Assembly: GCF_025947285.1 (NCBI RefSeq)
Contig: NZ_CP110008.1
Coordinates: 992,001-1,056,000, forward strand
DNA length: 64,000 nucleotides
Direction: 5' to 3'
DNA from: Flavobacterium sp. N2820
Lineage (GTDB): Bacteria; Bacteroidota; Bacteroidia; Flavobacteriales; Flavobacteriaceae
Position numbers and translations under genes: made by a program. Positions 35,183 through 44,140 of the stretch are shown here, in pieces. Each line of letters starts with the position of its first letter. Position 1 is the stretch's first letter. The notes beneath the pieces are model-generated. The model had not been told where the DNA came from, searched no databases, and worked only from the letters and a program-made list of their open reading frames with translations.

Positions 35183-35383
35183 TTAAAGCTGCATATATTG
35201 AAATCCATTATTATTAGCTATGGTAAGCAAGGGCTGAATGGTATTAGAAAATTTTTCTTTTTCAAATGCATCAATATTGGAAAAAATAGTCAAAAACTCA
35301 TCCATATACTTACTCTTAGAATTATGATGCTTGTTGATTTCAAAAGCTAACTTTTGTATATCATAAAATTTATCAAAATGCAT
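35183..35383 (-). CDS. Short hypothetical protein
   Basis: A 66-residue mainly helical protein (FYDIQKLAFEINKHHNSK) with no known motif. It has an ATG start, a plausible amino-acid composition, and stands clear of its neighbours by 58-78 bp, so it is probably a real small gene. Function unknown. Confidence 0.45.
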   Translation of the reverse strand: MHFDKFYDIQKLAFEINKHHNSKSKYMDEFLTIFSNIDAFEKEKFSNTIQPLLTIANNNGFQYMQL

Positions 35384-35441
35384 GTTATAACAAGTAGCGC
35401 TTTAAGGCAATAATACAAAAATTTCAGGAATAGTGATCCTA

Positions 35442-36062
35442 TTATTTTAAACAATAATGCTCTTCTTCAATAACAGAATTAGAAAGTATTTCTTCTTTAG
35501 CGAATTTCTTTAAAAAATCTCTCGTTTCTTTTTTAAGTTTTCTTTTTGTTGAATTGCTAATTGAAGTATCTGTAGCATCCCAATATTTACCTTCAGTGTT
35601 GATATACCACATTATTGAAAAATGCCAAAAGTTTGAAATTGTTGGAGTATGGCTGATAAAGCAAGTTGCTTTGAACTCATCGCCATCATATTCGACCACT
35701 ACATTATCTATTTTTTCGACCAGTATTGACCAGAATCTTCTGTTATTTACAATATTAAAATCTTGAATATATATAGGAGAAGTTGAATTGTGATTTGGGA
35801 CACAATATTGAATAAGGTGAGAATTTATAACATTAAAATAAATATCATTTTCTGTAAAAACACCAAACAAAGATGTAGATAAGTCAGGTAATTGTTTTTC
35901 ACCACCACTAGCTATGATATAGTCTTTTAGGAAACCTAAATCATCTAAAACACCTTGTGTTTCATCAACAACAAAATGTCTAATTAAACATTTATCCTCA
36001 AGACCTGTTTCAATATTTTTATAGTTTGTTTTAGGAAGAAGTTTTACAGGGTATACCATCAA
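35442..36062 (-). CDS. Hypothetical protein, third gene of the TIGR04255 trio
   Basis: A 206-residue protein, soluble and mixed alpha/beta, with no recognised domain. Noticeable segments are FWHFSIMWYINTEGKYWDATD and a Lys-rich C-terminal helix (KRKLKKETRDFLKKFAKEE). It begins 5 bp after the preceding gene, so the three genes 37268-35442 are one operon. The neighbourhood (restriction-modification operon on one side, unknown small genes on the other) suggests a role in defence, but nothing in the protein shows an effector activity. Confidence 0.55.
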   Translation of the reverse strand: MMVYPVKLLPKTNYKNIETGLEDKCLIRHFVVDETQGVLDDLGFLKDYIIASGGEKQLPDLSTSLFGVFTENDIYFNVINSHLIQYCVPNHNSTSPIYIQDFNIVNNRRFWSILVEKIDNVVVEYDGDEFKATCFISHTPTISNFWHFSIMWYINTEGKYWDATDTSISNSTKRKLKKETRDFLKKFAKEEILSNSVIEEEHYCLK

Positions 36063-36067
36063 TAAAA

Positions 36068-36550
36068 TTATAAATAACTTTTGATTTTTTTTATTGAATC
36101 ATTAATATTACCAGAATAGCTTTTTAGTTTTACATCATTTTTAAATGCCGTAAACAATACCTCTTCATCTTCAATATAAAATTCAAAAAATGAAACAAAA
36201 TCATCTTTTTTGAAAGTGAAAAGCAAACTATCTTCAGTAGTAAACTCAAAATCGATATTGTCAGGATTTAAGGAAACAAGGGAATTAGAAATATTATTAA
36301 ATGCTTTTTTAATTTCTTGATTATCAAATTTATTATAATCTACCAATGCTTTTAGTGTATCAAATTTTTGGCTTAACTTAATTAAGTACCTTTGATTTTT
36401 ATTCATTGAAATAATAAAAGGAGTAGATTCAAAGACCTCTACTGATATAAAACCATTTGAAAAACGAGGAACTCTGTTATATCTTGGTTCTATATGACTT
36501 CTATGAATAGCTGTCTGATTTTGTATTTCTACACATTCTGCTGTTTGCAT
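36068..36550 (-). CDS. Hypothetical protein, second gene of the TIGR04255 trio
   Basis: A 160-residue soluble protein rich in Asn, Phe and Lys. No family is recognised. The middle has paired strands (LLFTFKKDDFVSFFEFYI and EEVLFTAFKNDVKLKSY). It starts 4 bp after the TIGR04255-like gene and ends 5 bp before the third gene, which indicates that the three products are made together and probably work together. Confidence 0.55.
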   Translation of the reverse strand: MQTAECVEIQNQTAIHRSHIEPRYNRVPRFSNGFISVEVFESTPFIISMNKNQRYLIKLSQKFDTLKALVDYNKFDNQEIKKAFNNISNSLVSLNPDNIDFEFTTEDSLLFTFKKDDFVSFFEFYIEDEEVLFTAFKNDVKLKSYSGNINDSIKKIKSYL

Positions 36551-36554
36551 AAAT

Positions 36555-37268
36555 CTAGTATTGAGGATTTAATAATTTAATAAAATCTTCTCTTAATATA
36601 TTAAAAAATATTTCTTTTTCGTAGGTATGGCTTTTACTAATTGAGTCGAAGATATTATCAATTTCTTCTATTTTTAAATTTAAATTATCTTTAACAATAT
36701 CAATATCAATTAAAGAAACCTTAATAACTTCATTTTTGTTAGATTTGTTATTAAATGGTATCTGATTTCTAATAGTTAATATAGCTAATGAATCTTTATA
36801 ATTGAATTCAGTATTAAATGAATAAGAATTTGATATAATTTCTGGAAAACCAAATTTAAATTCAAACTTCATGTTTTCTTTTAAATCTATACCAGGATAT
36901 TCGCTTATGTATCTTAAACCAATTTTGGTAATAATTATGTTAGAGTTTAAATTTAAAAAAGAAAAGACATTCTTAATTTCAGGAAAAAATATAGACCAAC
37001 TTTCATATTTTTCATTACAATTGATTACTAATTTATTTTCTGAAAAAACAAACTTAATATTTTCATTATAAAACAATATTTTTTTTGTAGTTAAATCCTC
37101 TGTTGACGAATTTTCACTACTTATTTCGATATTTTTGTATTGACCATTTTTTAAAACATTGTTATAAAAATCGCCAAACAAAATCTCAAAAGGTTCATTG
37201 TAATCTATAAAAACCTCTATAATAGAATTTTTTAATCTATTAGGGTTAATACTACTAGGTATATCCAT
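36555..37268 (-). CDS. TIGR04255 family protein
   Basis: A 237-residue protein with the layout of the sporadically distributed TIGR04255 family: an N-terminal NSIIEVFIDYN strand, a central block with LVINCNEKYESWSIFFPE, and the conserved IGLRYISEY segment at about 118. Members are small cytosolic proteins of unknown function that occur patchily, often near defence or mobile genes. It heads a three-gene operon (37268 to 35442). A TTG about 20 bp ahead of a TTTG is present in the 50 bp upstream but the -7 box is imperfect. Confidence 0.7.
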   Translation of the reverse strand: MDIPSSINPNRLKNSIIEVFIDYNEPFEILFGDFYNNVLKNGQYKNIEISSENSSTEDLTTKKILFYNENIKFVFSENKLVINCNEKYESWSIFFPEIKNVFSFLNLNSNIIITKIGLRYISEYPGIDLKENMKFEFKFGFPEIISNSYSFNTEFNYKDSLAILTIRNQIPFNNKSNKNEVIKVSLIDIDIVKDNLNLKIEEIDNIFDSISKSHTYEKEIFFNILREDFIKLLNPQY

Positions 37269-37587
37269 TTAATTTTAAATCTGATATAAATTTACAAAAT
37301 ATAAATTTCTTTTACCGCAAAAGTAATTAAAATTAACTAATATTTATTAAATTAAAAAGACTTAATAAACTAATCATTTAAAACAGAGTCATTAAATCTA
37401 TAACGTAAAAATTAAAAAAAATATTATTTAAATTGTGAAGAACAATTAAACCTTATTCTAATTTGGTTTAAATAATATTGGCTTTTCTTAGATAATTATA
37501 TTTTTTATAGATTATAAAAACAATGATTGTTATGTAAAAGTTAGTAGGTTGAAATACAATTGTTGGCTCATAGTGTATTGTTTTAAA
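37269..37587. other. Intergenic region between the trio and the restriction operon
   Basis: About 320 bp, more than 80% A+T, without a gene on either strand. It contains TTAAACC-N12-GGTTTAA (37446-37471), which could form a weak hairpin after the restriction genes, and the presumed promoter of the TIGR04255 gene close to 37290-37320. Nothing else is recognised. Confidence 0.4.
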
Positions 37588-39267
37588 TTATTCTAGTTTT
37601 TCAATCTTTTTAAAGTGTTTTAGGATTTCTTCTATTTCATTATCATCATTATGTTTTGCAAGGAGTAACCTATTGTCTATTGTGCAAAAGCATTTACCAT
37701 TGAGTTTTTTAAAGTTTTCTTCTACAAATAACTCATATTCGTGTGGAGCTTTAGTGCATTCATAAAATTCAAAACCACAATCTTCATTATTATTGAAAAA
37801 TTTCAAAAAGTGTTTTCTAAACCTACTTTTAACATCATCTCTAAAAACAATAATTTCACTTTCATTAAAGTTTGTATATGCTTTTAAAACATATAGAAAA
37901 TTGATTTTATATTGATGCACAAATAATGTATCTCTATCGAACAAACGGTCTTCAAAATGATATGATGGTACTGGACTTCCTTTTTTTGTTATTGAATGTG
38001 AATCGTAATTATTAATATCATCAATGTAACCATAAATGAAGAAGTTAGGCGAAATATTATAACCTTCCGTTATTTTATCTCTGTATCTTAATTTACCTAA
38101 GTGTTGTTGACCCTTGTTGTTTAGTAAGTCAATATTGAATTGTATCACGTTTTTAGCATAAGTAAATTGTTTGTATTTTGACACTTTACCTGCTAGGCTA
38201 TCTGATTTGTAGTATTTAGAATCTCCAATATAAAAAATATTACTTGTGTCTATTAATGATTTATAATCATAAATATGGTCAATGATTTTACCATCATCGT
38301 TGTTTTTTAATTTGTCTATCGTAATACCATCAACTTCAAGTGTATTTAATTTATCAGAGAATAATTTATCTACCATATCCTCAAAAACGAGGTTGTAATT
38401 ACTTATAGCCAAAAAGTCTTCTCTTTTTCTTTTAATACTGCTTTTATCAAATTGAGAAAAATACAACTCACATAAAACATACATTTTCTTTAAGGTATCA
38501 TTAAAGTAACGATGTTTTATTTTTCTAAGTTTAGCTGAACCATTATTACATAAAGTTTCAAATTGTTTACCTGTAATGAAATTGAATGATTTATCAATTT
38601 TTAGGTTTAAATTATGCTCCGTATTTAAATGATTTAGGATTGAGAAAAAGTATGTTAGTAATTCTTCTTCAGTATTTATTATTTTCTTCTTATTGGTAAT
38701 TTCAACGTAAATAGGTGTTTTACCATTAGCTAGAATTGGTAATGAATTTCTGATTGTTTTTTCCCATTTAGGCTTTTTTGCTTGGTTTGATACAAACTCT
38801 ATGTGTTTGAATAAAATTTGTTGTTTATTCTTTTTATAGAAGTTAACAAAGCTTAATAGTAAATCTAGAAAAGAATATTCTTTATCTCCTAAATTTGTGT
38901 TTAGCTCAAATGTTTCCGTATTGTGAATTATAGAAGTATTAGTATATCTCTTTTTAAATTCGGTTAAACTATTGTAAAAATGTACTGATAATTGACGTAC
39001 CCAATTGTATTGCGTTTTATGTTTAATGGATTCATTTACAATTAAGTTAACTAATTCATCTTTTGTACAATCAAAAACCGTTTTTTTGTCTTCTGCCATA
39101 AAAACTTTAGGCAGCATAAATACTAAACTATTTTTCTCAAATGAATGGTAATACCCTACAGACGTAATTGTTCCCTCCAAACCGTTTTGTTTATAAAACT
39201 TTGGATCATCAAATACTTCTCGAAGTAAATCTATTGGATATATTTCGTTCTCTATTAGGATTTTCAT
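37588..39267 (-). CDS. LlaJI family restriction endonuclease (McrC-like partner)
   Basis: A 559-residue nuclease subunit resembling the LlaJI R2/McrC-like family (Pfam RE_LlaJI). The C-terminal half holds the likely PD-(D/E)xK core: DGKIIDHIYDYKSL followed by IFYIGDSKYYKSDSL, where Asp and Lys of GDSKYY would be catalytic. In LlaJI-type systems this protein works with an McrB-like GTPase that translocates DNA and triggers cleavage. It is the last gene of a four-gene restriction-modification operon, 14 bp after the McrB-like gene. The recognition sequence cannot be read from the proteins. Confidence 0.8.
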   Translation of the reverse strand: MKILIENEIYPIDLLREVFDDPKFYKQNGLEGTITSVGYYHSFEKNSLVFMLPKVFMAEDKKTVFDCTKDELVNLIVNESIKHKTQYNWVRQLSVHFYNSLTEFKKRYTNTSIIHNTETFELNTNLGDKEYSFLDLLLSFVNFYKKNKQQILFKHIEFVSNQAKKPKWEKTIRNSLPILANGKTPIYVEITNKKKIINTEEELLTYFFSILNHLNTEHNLNLKIDKSFNFITGKQFETLCNNGSAKLRKIKHRYFNDTLKKMYVLCELYFSQFDKSSIKRKREDFLAISNYNLVFEDMVDKLFSDKLNTLEVDGITIDKLKNNDDGKIIDHIYDYKSLIDTSNIFYIGDSKYYKSDSLAGKVSKYKQFTYAKNVIQFNIDLLNNKGQQHLGKLRYRDKITEGYNISPNFFIYGYIDDINNYDSHSITKKGSPVPSYHFEDRLFDRDTLFVHQYKINFLYVLKAYTNFNESEIIVFRDDVKSRFRKHFLKFFNNNEDCGFEFYECTKAPHEYELFVEENFKKLNGKCFCTIDNRLLLAKHNDDNEIEEILKHFKKIEKLE

Positions 39268-39281
39268 TCCTTTAAGTTAAT

Positions 39282-41243
39282 TTATTGTTTTTTATTTATT
39301 GTAACATCTAGTGTATTTAGAATTTTAATTACTGCTTCTTTACCTTTGTCGTCGATTGGAAAGAACTTTTCATAAGCCAAGCCTTTAAAAATGATACTAT
39401 CTTCATCTTTAAACACATCATTCCATAAATAGAAAATAACTTTATTTATAAATGACTTTAACGAAATGTGATTGTCTACTAAATCAGGTTTTATGAAATA
39501 ATTACCCAAACATTTATCCATACCTAGTGACTCATTATCCATAATATGATTCAAATTTATTTTTTCAATAAATTCTATCCATTCGAAAGATGTTTCTTCA
39601 TCAATTTCTACAATAAATTTAAATGATAAGTTATCATCATCTTTGTTTTTTTCATTTTTATAAATTATCGGAATATATTCCCAATCCCATCTTCTTTTAA
39701 ATGCACTATCCATTGGAAATAAAGATTGGTCTGAGGTATTCATAGTGGCATAAATTGTCAAATTAGAAGGTAGTTTTAAACCATTAATTATTCCTTTCTT
39801 ATTAGTAAGTACGTTTTCAAGATATAGCCTCAATTCTGTGGATGGTGAAACATTATAATTACTTGTTCTGTCTAATAGCTGAAAAATATCTCCAAAAATT
39901 TCAGCACAATTACCTCTATTTATCTCTTCAATTATTAAGTAATAATGATTTTTTTCATCATTCCAAGCTCTTTCATAAATATTTATAAATACTTGAGGTA
40001 CAAATTCATATTTAATTTCTCCTTTTTGATCTGTTTTGGGTTTATATCCTCCTATAAAACTCGAATGATCGTATTCTGGATGAAATGTTACTCTTTCATA
40101 AAAATGAGAATCTAAGTTTTGTATTTCTTGATCTACTTTATGTGATTTTCCAGTACCTGGAGCACCATAATAAATTATTTGTTCAAGTTTTTTTAAAGGT
40201 GAAGTAGATGTTATCTTTGTTAGTTTAATAAGTTTAAACTCCTTTTCATCCTTTATAATTTTTAGAGTACCATCAGAAATTTTACTTAAAAAATTATTAA
40301 AATTTCCCAAAGTTAAACCTCTATTATTACTTTCATTCCATTGAGAGGTAAAGTAGCAATTAGGTTTATTCAAAATGGTTAATTCTTCGTTTATAAATCT
40401 CAGTGTTCCACTAGATTTAAGGCTTTCTCCATTTTGAATATTATCAAAAATACCAATCAAAATTTCAAAACCAAAATATTCAGGCAATGACAATCCCTTA
40501 TATTCTCTATTTTCAATTTTAGCATCTTTAATTTCATATCCAAAAAGAACCTTATTTTCCCCATAGTTATCAATTAAATAATCAAAAGAACTTTTTAAGA
40601 TGGCTCTTAAGTTTTTATTTTCTAATAATATTATTTCGTTACTTACAGAATTTTCAACACTAAAATTGTTGTAATCTTTTGATATTAAATCTTTAAGATT
40701 TTTATCTTTACTCAAATAATAAGCTAAATCAGCTAAATAAGAATGAGAAACATTAACTACTTTAGATAAATTTAGAACTGAGGATACAAAAAAATCACCT
40801 CTATCTATTGTTTTACTTCCAAACCACCATTCATAATTCGTTAGAAATAATTTAAAATAATTTAAATCGACTTCATTATCCAATTTAGATTTTAATAATA
40901 TATCTATCTCTTCATTTGTAGAACTATTTCTTAAATTTTTAATGATTTCGTCAGAAAAGTTTAGCTCATTAATTATTTCCTTGTATTTCCACAAAGAATT
41001 TAAAAAATCATAAAAAAATGAAGCAATATAAAACCATTGATTTGGAAAAATTATTTTTAAATCTTTTGGAGTAGTAACTACAGAGGTAAATTTCTGATAT
41101 TCAATTTTGTCTTTAGAATTAGATAATAAAAAATTTGAAAATTCATTTTTAAAAGAATCTGATAAAATTAATTCTTTATTATCATAATTTTTTATTTTTT
41201 CTCTAACTTCTAATCCTAATCTATTTAAGTCGTTTAATATCAT
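39282..41243 (-). CDS. McrB-like AAA+ GTPase/ATPase of the restriction operon
   Basis: A 653-residue AAA+ motor. The N-terminal 340 residues are family-specific and probably bind DNA. The motor domain has the Walker A loop GAPGTGKS (360-367), the Walker B-like LIIEEINRGNCAEIFGD and the sensor-type NTSDQSLFPMDSAFKRRWDW, which are the McrB signature motifs. It should form a ring that engages the nuclease encoded downstream. Its start overlaps the methyltransferase stop by 4 bp. Because a methyltransferase of the operon protects self DNA, the complex acts as a restriction system rather than as a methyl-directed McrBC. Confidence 0.9.
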   Translation of the reverse strand: MILNDLNRLGLEVREKIKNYDNKELILSDSFKNEFSNFLLSNSKDKIEYQKFTSVVTTPKDLKIIFPNQWFYIASFFYDFLNSLWKYKEIINELNFSDEIIKNLRNSSTNEEIDILLKSKLDNEVDLNYFKLFLTNYEWWFGSKTIDRGDFFVSSVLNLSKVVNVSHSYLADLAYYLSKDKNLKDLISKDYNNFSVENSVSNEIILLENKNLRAILKSSFDYLIDNYGENKVLFGYEIKDAKIENREYKGLSLPEYFGFEILIGIFDNIQNGESLKSSGTLRFINEELTILNKPNCYFTSQWNESNNRGLTLGNFNNFLSKISDGTLKIIKDEKEFKLIKLTKITSTSPLKKLEQIIYYGAPGTGKSHKVDQEIQNLDSHFYERVTFHPEYDHSSFIGGYKPKTDQKGEIKYEFVPQVFINIYERAWNDEKNHYYLIIEEINRGNCAEIFGDIFQLLDRTSNYNVSPSTELRLYLENVLTNKKGIINGLKLPSNLTIYATMNTSDQSLFPMDSAFKRRWDWEYIPIIYKNEKNKDDDNLSFKFIVEIDEETSFEWIEFIEKINLNHIMDNESLGMDKCLGNYFIKPDLVDNHISLKSFINKVIFYLWNDVFKDEDSIIFKGLAYEKFFPIDDKGKEAVIKILNTLDVTINKKQ

Positions 41244-42496
41244 AATAATTGTTCTTTTATTTCATTAAAAACTACTTGTATAACAGGAACAGAGACACTG
41301 TTTCCAAATTGTTTATATGCTTGAGTATCTGAAACTGGAATAACAAAATTATTTGGATAACCTTGTAAATTTGCCGCTTCTCTAGGTGTTAGTTTTCTTG
41401 GATTTGCATCTTTTTGCTCAATTAAAATTTCACTCCCATCTTTATAGTATCTTGCAGAAATAGTACTTGTGTAAGCTGAGTTTTTGGTAAAAGATGAAAA
41501 TCCAAAACCATTACCTTTTTCTTTATGTTCCTTCCTTCTCCTTAAATGTCCTGCATACAATCTGTCAGAAATAGTATATTTTGCATCAGGATTTTTAATT
41601 AAAATATCTCCAACTTTAGTAGATTTAATTTTGTATAAATTATCCTTTTCAAAAATTATATTATTTTCAGAATCTATACCTAAAGGGAATTTGAACGTTT
41701 TATTTTTATTTTTTAGCCAAGCAACAATGAAAATTCGTTCACGATTTTGTGGAACACCAAAATTTTTTGAATTTAAAATTTCAGTTTTTACTTCATATCC
41801 AAGATTATTAAGAGTTTTTATAATTGTTTTTAGAGTATTTCCTTTATCATGATTTTTTAATCCTTTAACATTCTCTAAGAATATTACATCTATTGGATTT
41901 TTATTTTCAATTCTTCTATTTATGATATCTGCGACATCAAAAAACAAAGTTCCTCTTATATCTTCAAATCCTTTCTTTAATCCTGCATGAGAAAAAGGTT
42001 GACAAGGGAATCCTCCACAAAGAACATTGAAATCATTGGGTATGAATGATTTTGTACTTTCTTTAGTAATATCTCCAAAAGGTGTTTCACCAAAATTAGC
42101 TCTATATGTTTTTTTAGCATTCTCATCCCATTCACTGGTGAAAACACATTTGCCGCCTAAGTTTTGTAATGCTAATCTAAAACCACCAATTCCTGCAAAT
42201 AAATCGATAAATTTAAATTTGTAATCTTTTGGCATTGGAAAAGGTACATTTTCAACTTCAAATAATAATTGTTGTAAAGCTACATCACTGACTAAATTTA
42301 AATCTTCATCTTGATTTAAGTATTCTATGATTTGATTTAAGTATTCTAGTGCTTCTTTTTCATAATGTTTTTTAATACCATTATGATAATTGTGAAGATA
42401 ATGAGTTAGCACAGCTTTTCTATTATCATCTTCCTCTACAAAGCGAATTTTAAATTTTTTCCCATCAAATTCATCAATCGTTATTTTCTCTTTCAT
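41240..42496 (-). CDS. DNA (cytosine-5) methyltransferase
   Basis: A 418-residue 5mC methyltransferase that would protect the host from the adjacent nuclease. The motifs are intact: I (FIDLFAGIGGFRLAL, from about 97), IV (GGFPCQPFSHAG with catalytic Cys165), VI (LENVKGL), VIII (QNRERIFIV) and X (QFGNSVSVPVI) near the end. A 90-residue N-terminal extension precedes motif I. LlaJI has two methyltransferases for its asymmetric site; only one is present here, so the site may be symmetric or the second enzyme lies elsewhere. The gene starts 2 bp after the controller gene. Confidence 0.95.
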   Translation of the reverse strand: MKEKITIDEFDGKKFKIRFVEEDDNRKAVLTHYLHNYHNGIKKHYEKEALEYLNQIIEYLNQDEDLNLVSDVALQQLLFEVENVPFPMPKDYKFKFIDLFAGIGGFRLALQNLGGKCVFTSEWDENAKKTYRANFGETPFGDITKESTKSFIPNDFNVLCGGFPCQPFSHAGLKKGFEDIRGTLFFDVADIINRRIENKNPIDVIFLENVKGLKNHDKGNTLKTIIKTLNNLGYEVKTEILNSKNFGVPQNRERIFIVAWLKNKNKTFKFPLGIDSENNIIFEKDNLYKIKSTKVGDILIKNPDAKYTISDRLYAGHLRRRKEHKEKGNGFGFSSFTKNSAYTSTISARYYKDGSEILIEQKDANPRKLTPREAANLQGYPNNFVIPVSDTQAYKQFGNSVSVPVIQVVFNEIKEQLL

Positions 42497-42498
42497 TT

Positions 42499-42714
42499 TT
42501 ATTTCTCAAAAAAGTATTCAATAGATTTTTTGTAATATGTTGCTAAAAGGAATAATTTAGCAGCACTTATATTTTTCGCTCCGTTTTCAATTTTAGATAA
42601 AGTACTTTGGCGCATAATTTTATCGTTTTGTACTTTCATTTGTGTAAAACCTAATTCCTCTCTGGCTTTAACTAATTGATGCGAAATGAGTTGGTTGATT
42701 TTTTTTTCTGTCAT
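42499..42714 (-). CDS. XRE-family controller protein of the restriction-modification operon
   Basis: A 71-residue HTH_XRE protein. The helix-turn-helix reads LVKAREELGFTQMKV ... QSTLSKIENGAKNISAAKL, and there is no other domain. It is the first gene of the restriction operon, 2 bp before the methyltransferase gene, which is the usual place of a C protein that times methyltransferase before endonuclease expression. A perfect 19-bp palindrome 55 bp upstream (42769-42787) is its likely binding site. Confidence 0.85.
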   Translation of the reverse strand: MTEKKINQLISHQLVKAREELGFTQMKVQNDKIMRQSTLSKIENGAKNISAAKLFLLATYYKKSIEYFFEK

Positions 42715-42768
42715 CGTTTACAATTGAATAAAATTATTCCAATTAGCAATATTAAGGAAGCTTTTTTG

Positions 42769-42787
42769 ATATTCCATAATGGAATAT
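42769..42787. promoter_or_regulatory. 19-bp palindrome, likely C-protein operator
   Basis: ATATTCCAT and ATGGAATAT are perfect 9-bp arms around a single A. The site lies 55 bp upstream of the XRE controller start. A related half-site, TTATTCC, occurs nearer the gene (42734-42740). Confidence 0.6.
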
Positions 42788-42811
42788 ATAGCCGTTTTAA
42801 AACTTAAAAAA

Positions 42812-42837
42812 ACGCCCCACCATTACTGGCAGGGCAT
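42812..42837 (-). terminator. Terminator of the DUF6266 gene
   Basis: On the minus strand a 6-bp outer stem (ATGCCC with GGGCGT) and a 3-bp inner stem are followed by seven T. It lies 42 bp after the DUF6266 stop codon. Confidence 0.75.
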
Positions 42838-42878
42838 TTTATAATTCCTTCTTCAGGAACACTAATAACTGAAGAAGA

Positions 42879-43520
42879 TTACCCCACGGTTACGGGACCC
42901 AAGTACATACTCGTGGCATAGCGCTTGTCGTTTGCCGCAACAAAAGCCGCCCAAACATGCACTTGTAAACCCGATAAATAATTAGGTAACACTAGCGAAG
43001 CCGCTGCACTAGCCCTGGTTCCAGCATTTAAACTGTAGACCGAAACCTTTAGAGTAGGCTCATAGACCACTAAAACAAGCTTGTCGTCGATGGTTGCCTC
43101 GCCTTGTGCACTGTTGTCAGCCCAAGTAAAATCTAAGTTCTGACCGGTTCCAGCCACTACTTGACCGTTGTTGATGCCTAGCAAATCGCCCTTTGTAACC
43201 AACACTTTTGCATAATCCCACTCTAAATCAGGATCGTTAAACACAATAGCCTCCTTGATCAAATACGACATGGCTTGATTGCGTCGGGTTTTTAAACCTG
43301 TATCGCCTCCAAAATACCGCTTTATAACGGGCTGTATTCCGCTTAAAAACTCGGTAACCATTGCAAACTTTGTTCTTTGCTGTTGTTGAATTACAGTCGC
43401 CATTCGGTTGCTGCGTTTCGGTAAACTACGCATTACGTCTTTACCACGCCATGTAGCGCCCACTACCGGACCTACTTTTCCATAAAATGCACCTAAGATG
43501 CCCTTGTTGTACGTTCCCAT
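42879..43520 (-). CDS. DUF6266 family protein
   Basis: A 213-residue protein without signal peptide. The N-terminus (GILGAFYGKVGPVVGATWRGKDVMRSLPKR) followed by a run of Gln/Arg and a helical stretch (EFLSGIQPVIKRYFG) is the DUF6266 pattern. The C-terminal half (about 125-213) is a beta-rich Ig-like domain with repeated V-x-V strands. Members are widespread in Bacteroidota, often in several copies, and have no known function. Its base composition is clearly richer in G+C than the neighbouring restriction genes, which suggests a different origin. It has its own promoter (43586-43616) and terminator. Confidence 0.8.
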   Translation of the reverse strand: MGTYNKGILGAFYGKVGPVVGATWRGKDVMRSLPKRSNRMATVIQQQQRTKFAMVTEFLSGIQPVIKRYFGGDTGLKTRRNQAMSYLIKEAIVFNDPDLEWDYAKVLVTKGDLLGINNGQVVAGTGQNLDFTWADNSAQGEATIDDKLVLVVYEPTLKVSVYSLNAGTRASAAASLVLPNYLSGLQVHVWAAFVAANDKRYATSMYLGPVTVG

Positions 43521-43585
43521 ACGATTTAAAATTTAAAATTTATACAATTACTTTTGTTTTTGATGCGCGCTATCAAAGAACGAGG

Positions 43586-43616
43586 CAAATATAAATCGGC
43601 AGTTACTTAAAAACAA
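43586..43616 (-). promoter_or_regulatory. Promoter of the DUF6266 gene
   Basis: On the minus strand TTG (43614-43616), a 20-bp spacer and TATATTTG (43586-43593) match the Bacteroidota consensus exactly. The leader contains the inverted repeat TTTGAT-N7-ATCAAA (43559-43577), a possible operator or hairpin. Confidence 0.7.
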
Positions 43617-43718
43617 CACAACTAACTGAAATACAATGTTTTAATATGTTTTAATTACATTTAAACTATAACGCTATACTTTGCCATAATTTGCCACCCA
43701 ATACCCTATTTTGAACAC

Positions 43719-43753
43719 TTTTGATAGGTATTGAATTGTTTTGACAGGTACTG
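43719..43753. repeat. Two 15-bp direct repeats, 20 bp apart
   Basis: 43719-43733 and 43739-43753 agree at 13 of 15 positions (TTTTGAyAGGTAyTG). They lie in the gene-free region between the DUF6266 and HTH genes, close to the 11-bp tandem repeats. Confidence 0.5.
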
Positions 43754-43790
43754 CTAGTTAATGCTATGTTTACTGTAATTTTATAGGGGT

Positions 43791-43823
43791 TTTGTTCGTA
43801 TTTTGTTCGTATTTCGTTCGTAT
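43791..43823. repeat. Three 11-bp tandem repeats (TTTGTTCGTAT)
   Basis: Two exact copies and one copy with a single change stand in direct tandem, and an inverted copy (ATACGAACAA) occurs near 43847. Spacing of one DNA turn suggests a protein-binding array such as iterons or integrase arm sites. The 620-bp region 43521-44140 around it has no credible protein gene. Confidence 0.55.
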
Positions 43824-44140
43824 GAGCTTCGCAAAAACTAGGGGTTATACGAACAACGTAGGAACCAATATAGCATCAAATAAGAAGAAAAGGGTGAAAA
43901 AAGGAGGATTAGCAGGTAAACCATCGAGTGGTCACTGCCCTATTCATGAAAAAAGAAGTACTAAAATGATAGTAACACAACACCTTCAAAAAAGTGTAGT
44001 TACGCTTTTGAAACAAAGTGGCCTAAGGAAGATGCCTAAAAAAAGGGGTGAAAAAAGAGGAAAATTTTTACCTATAGAAAAACAGGAAGGTAACGCTAAA
44101 TGCGGGTAGAAATGGGATGGGAAAATGAACGCTAGCGCAC

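Noticed and set aside
39282..41243. A methyl-directed McrBC system
   Set aside because: The McrB-like gene is coupled to a methyltransferase and a LlaJI-type nuclease rather than a plain McrC, so restriction-modification is the better reading.
43792..44109. 105-codon plus-strand frame between the DUF6266 and HTH genes
   Set aside because: It starts inside the 11-bp repeats, is composed largely of Lys/Gly/Ser text without domain character, and has no promoter. Judged noncoding.
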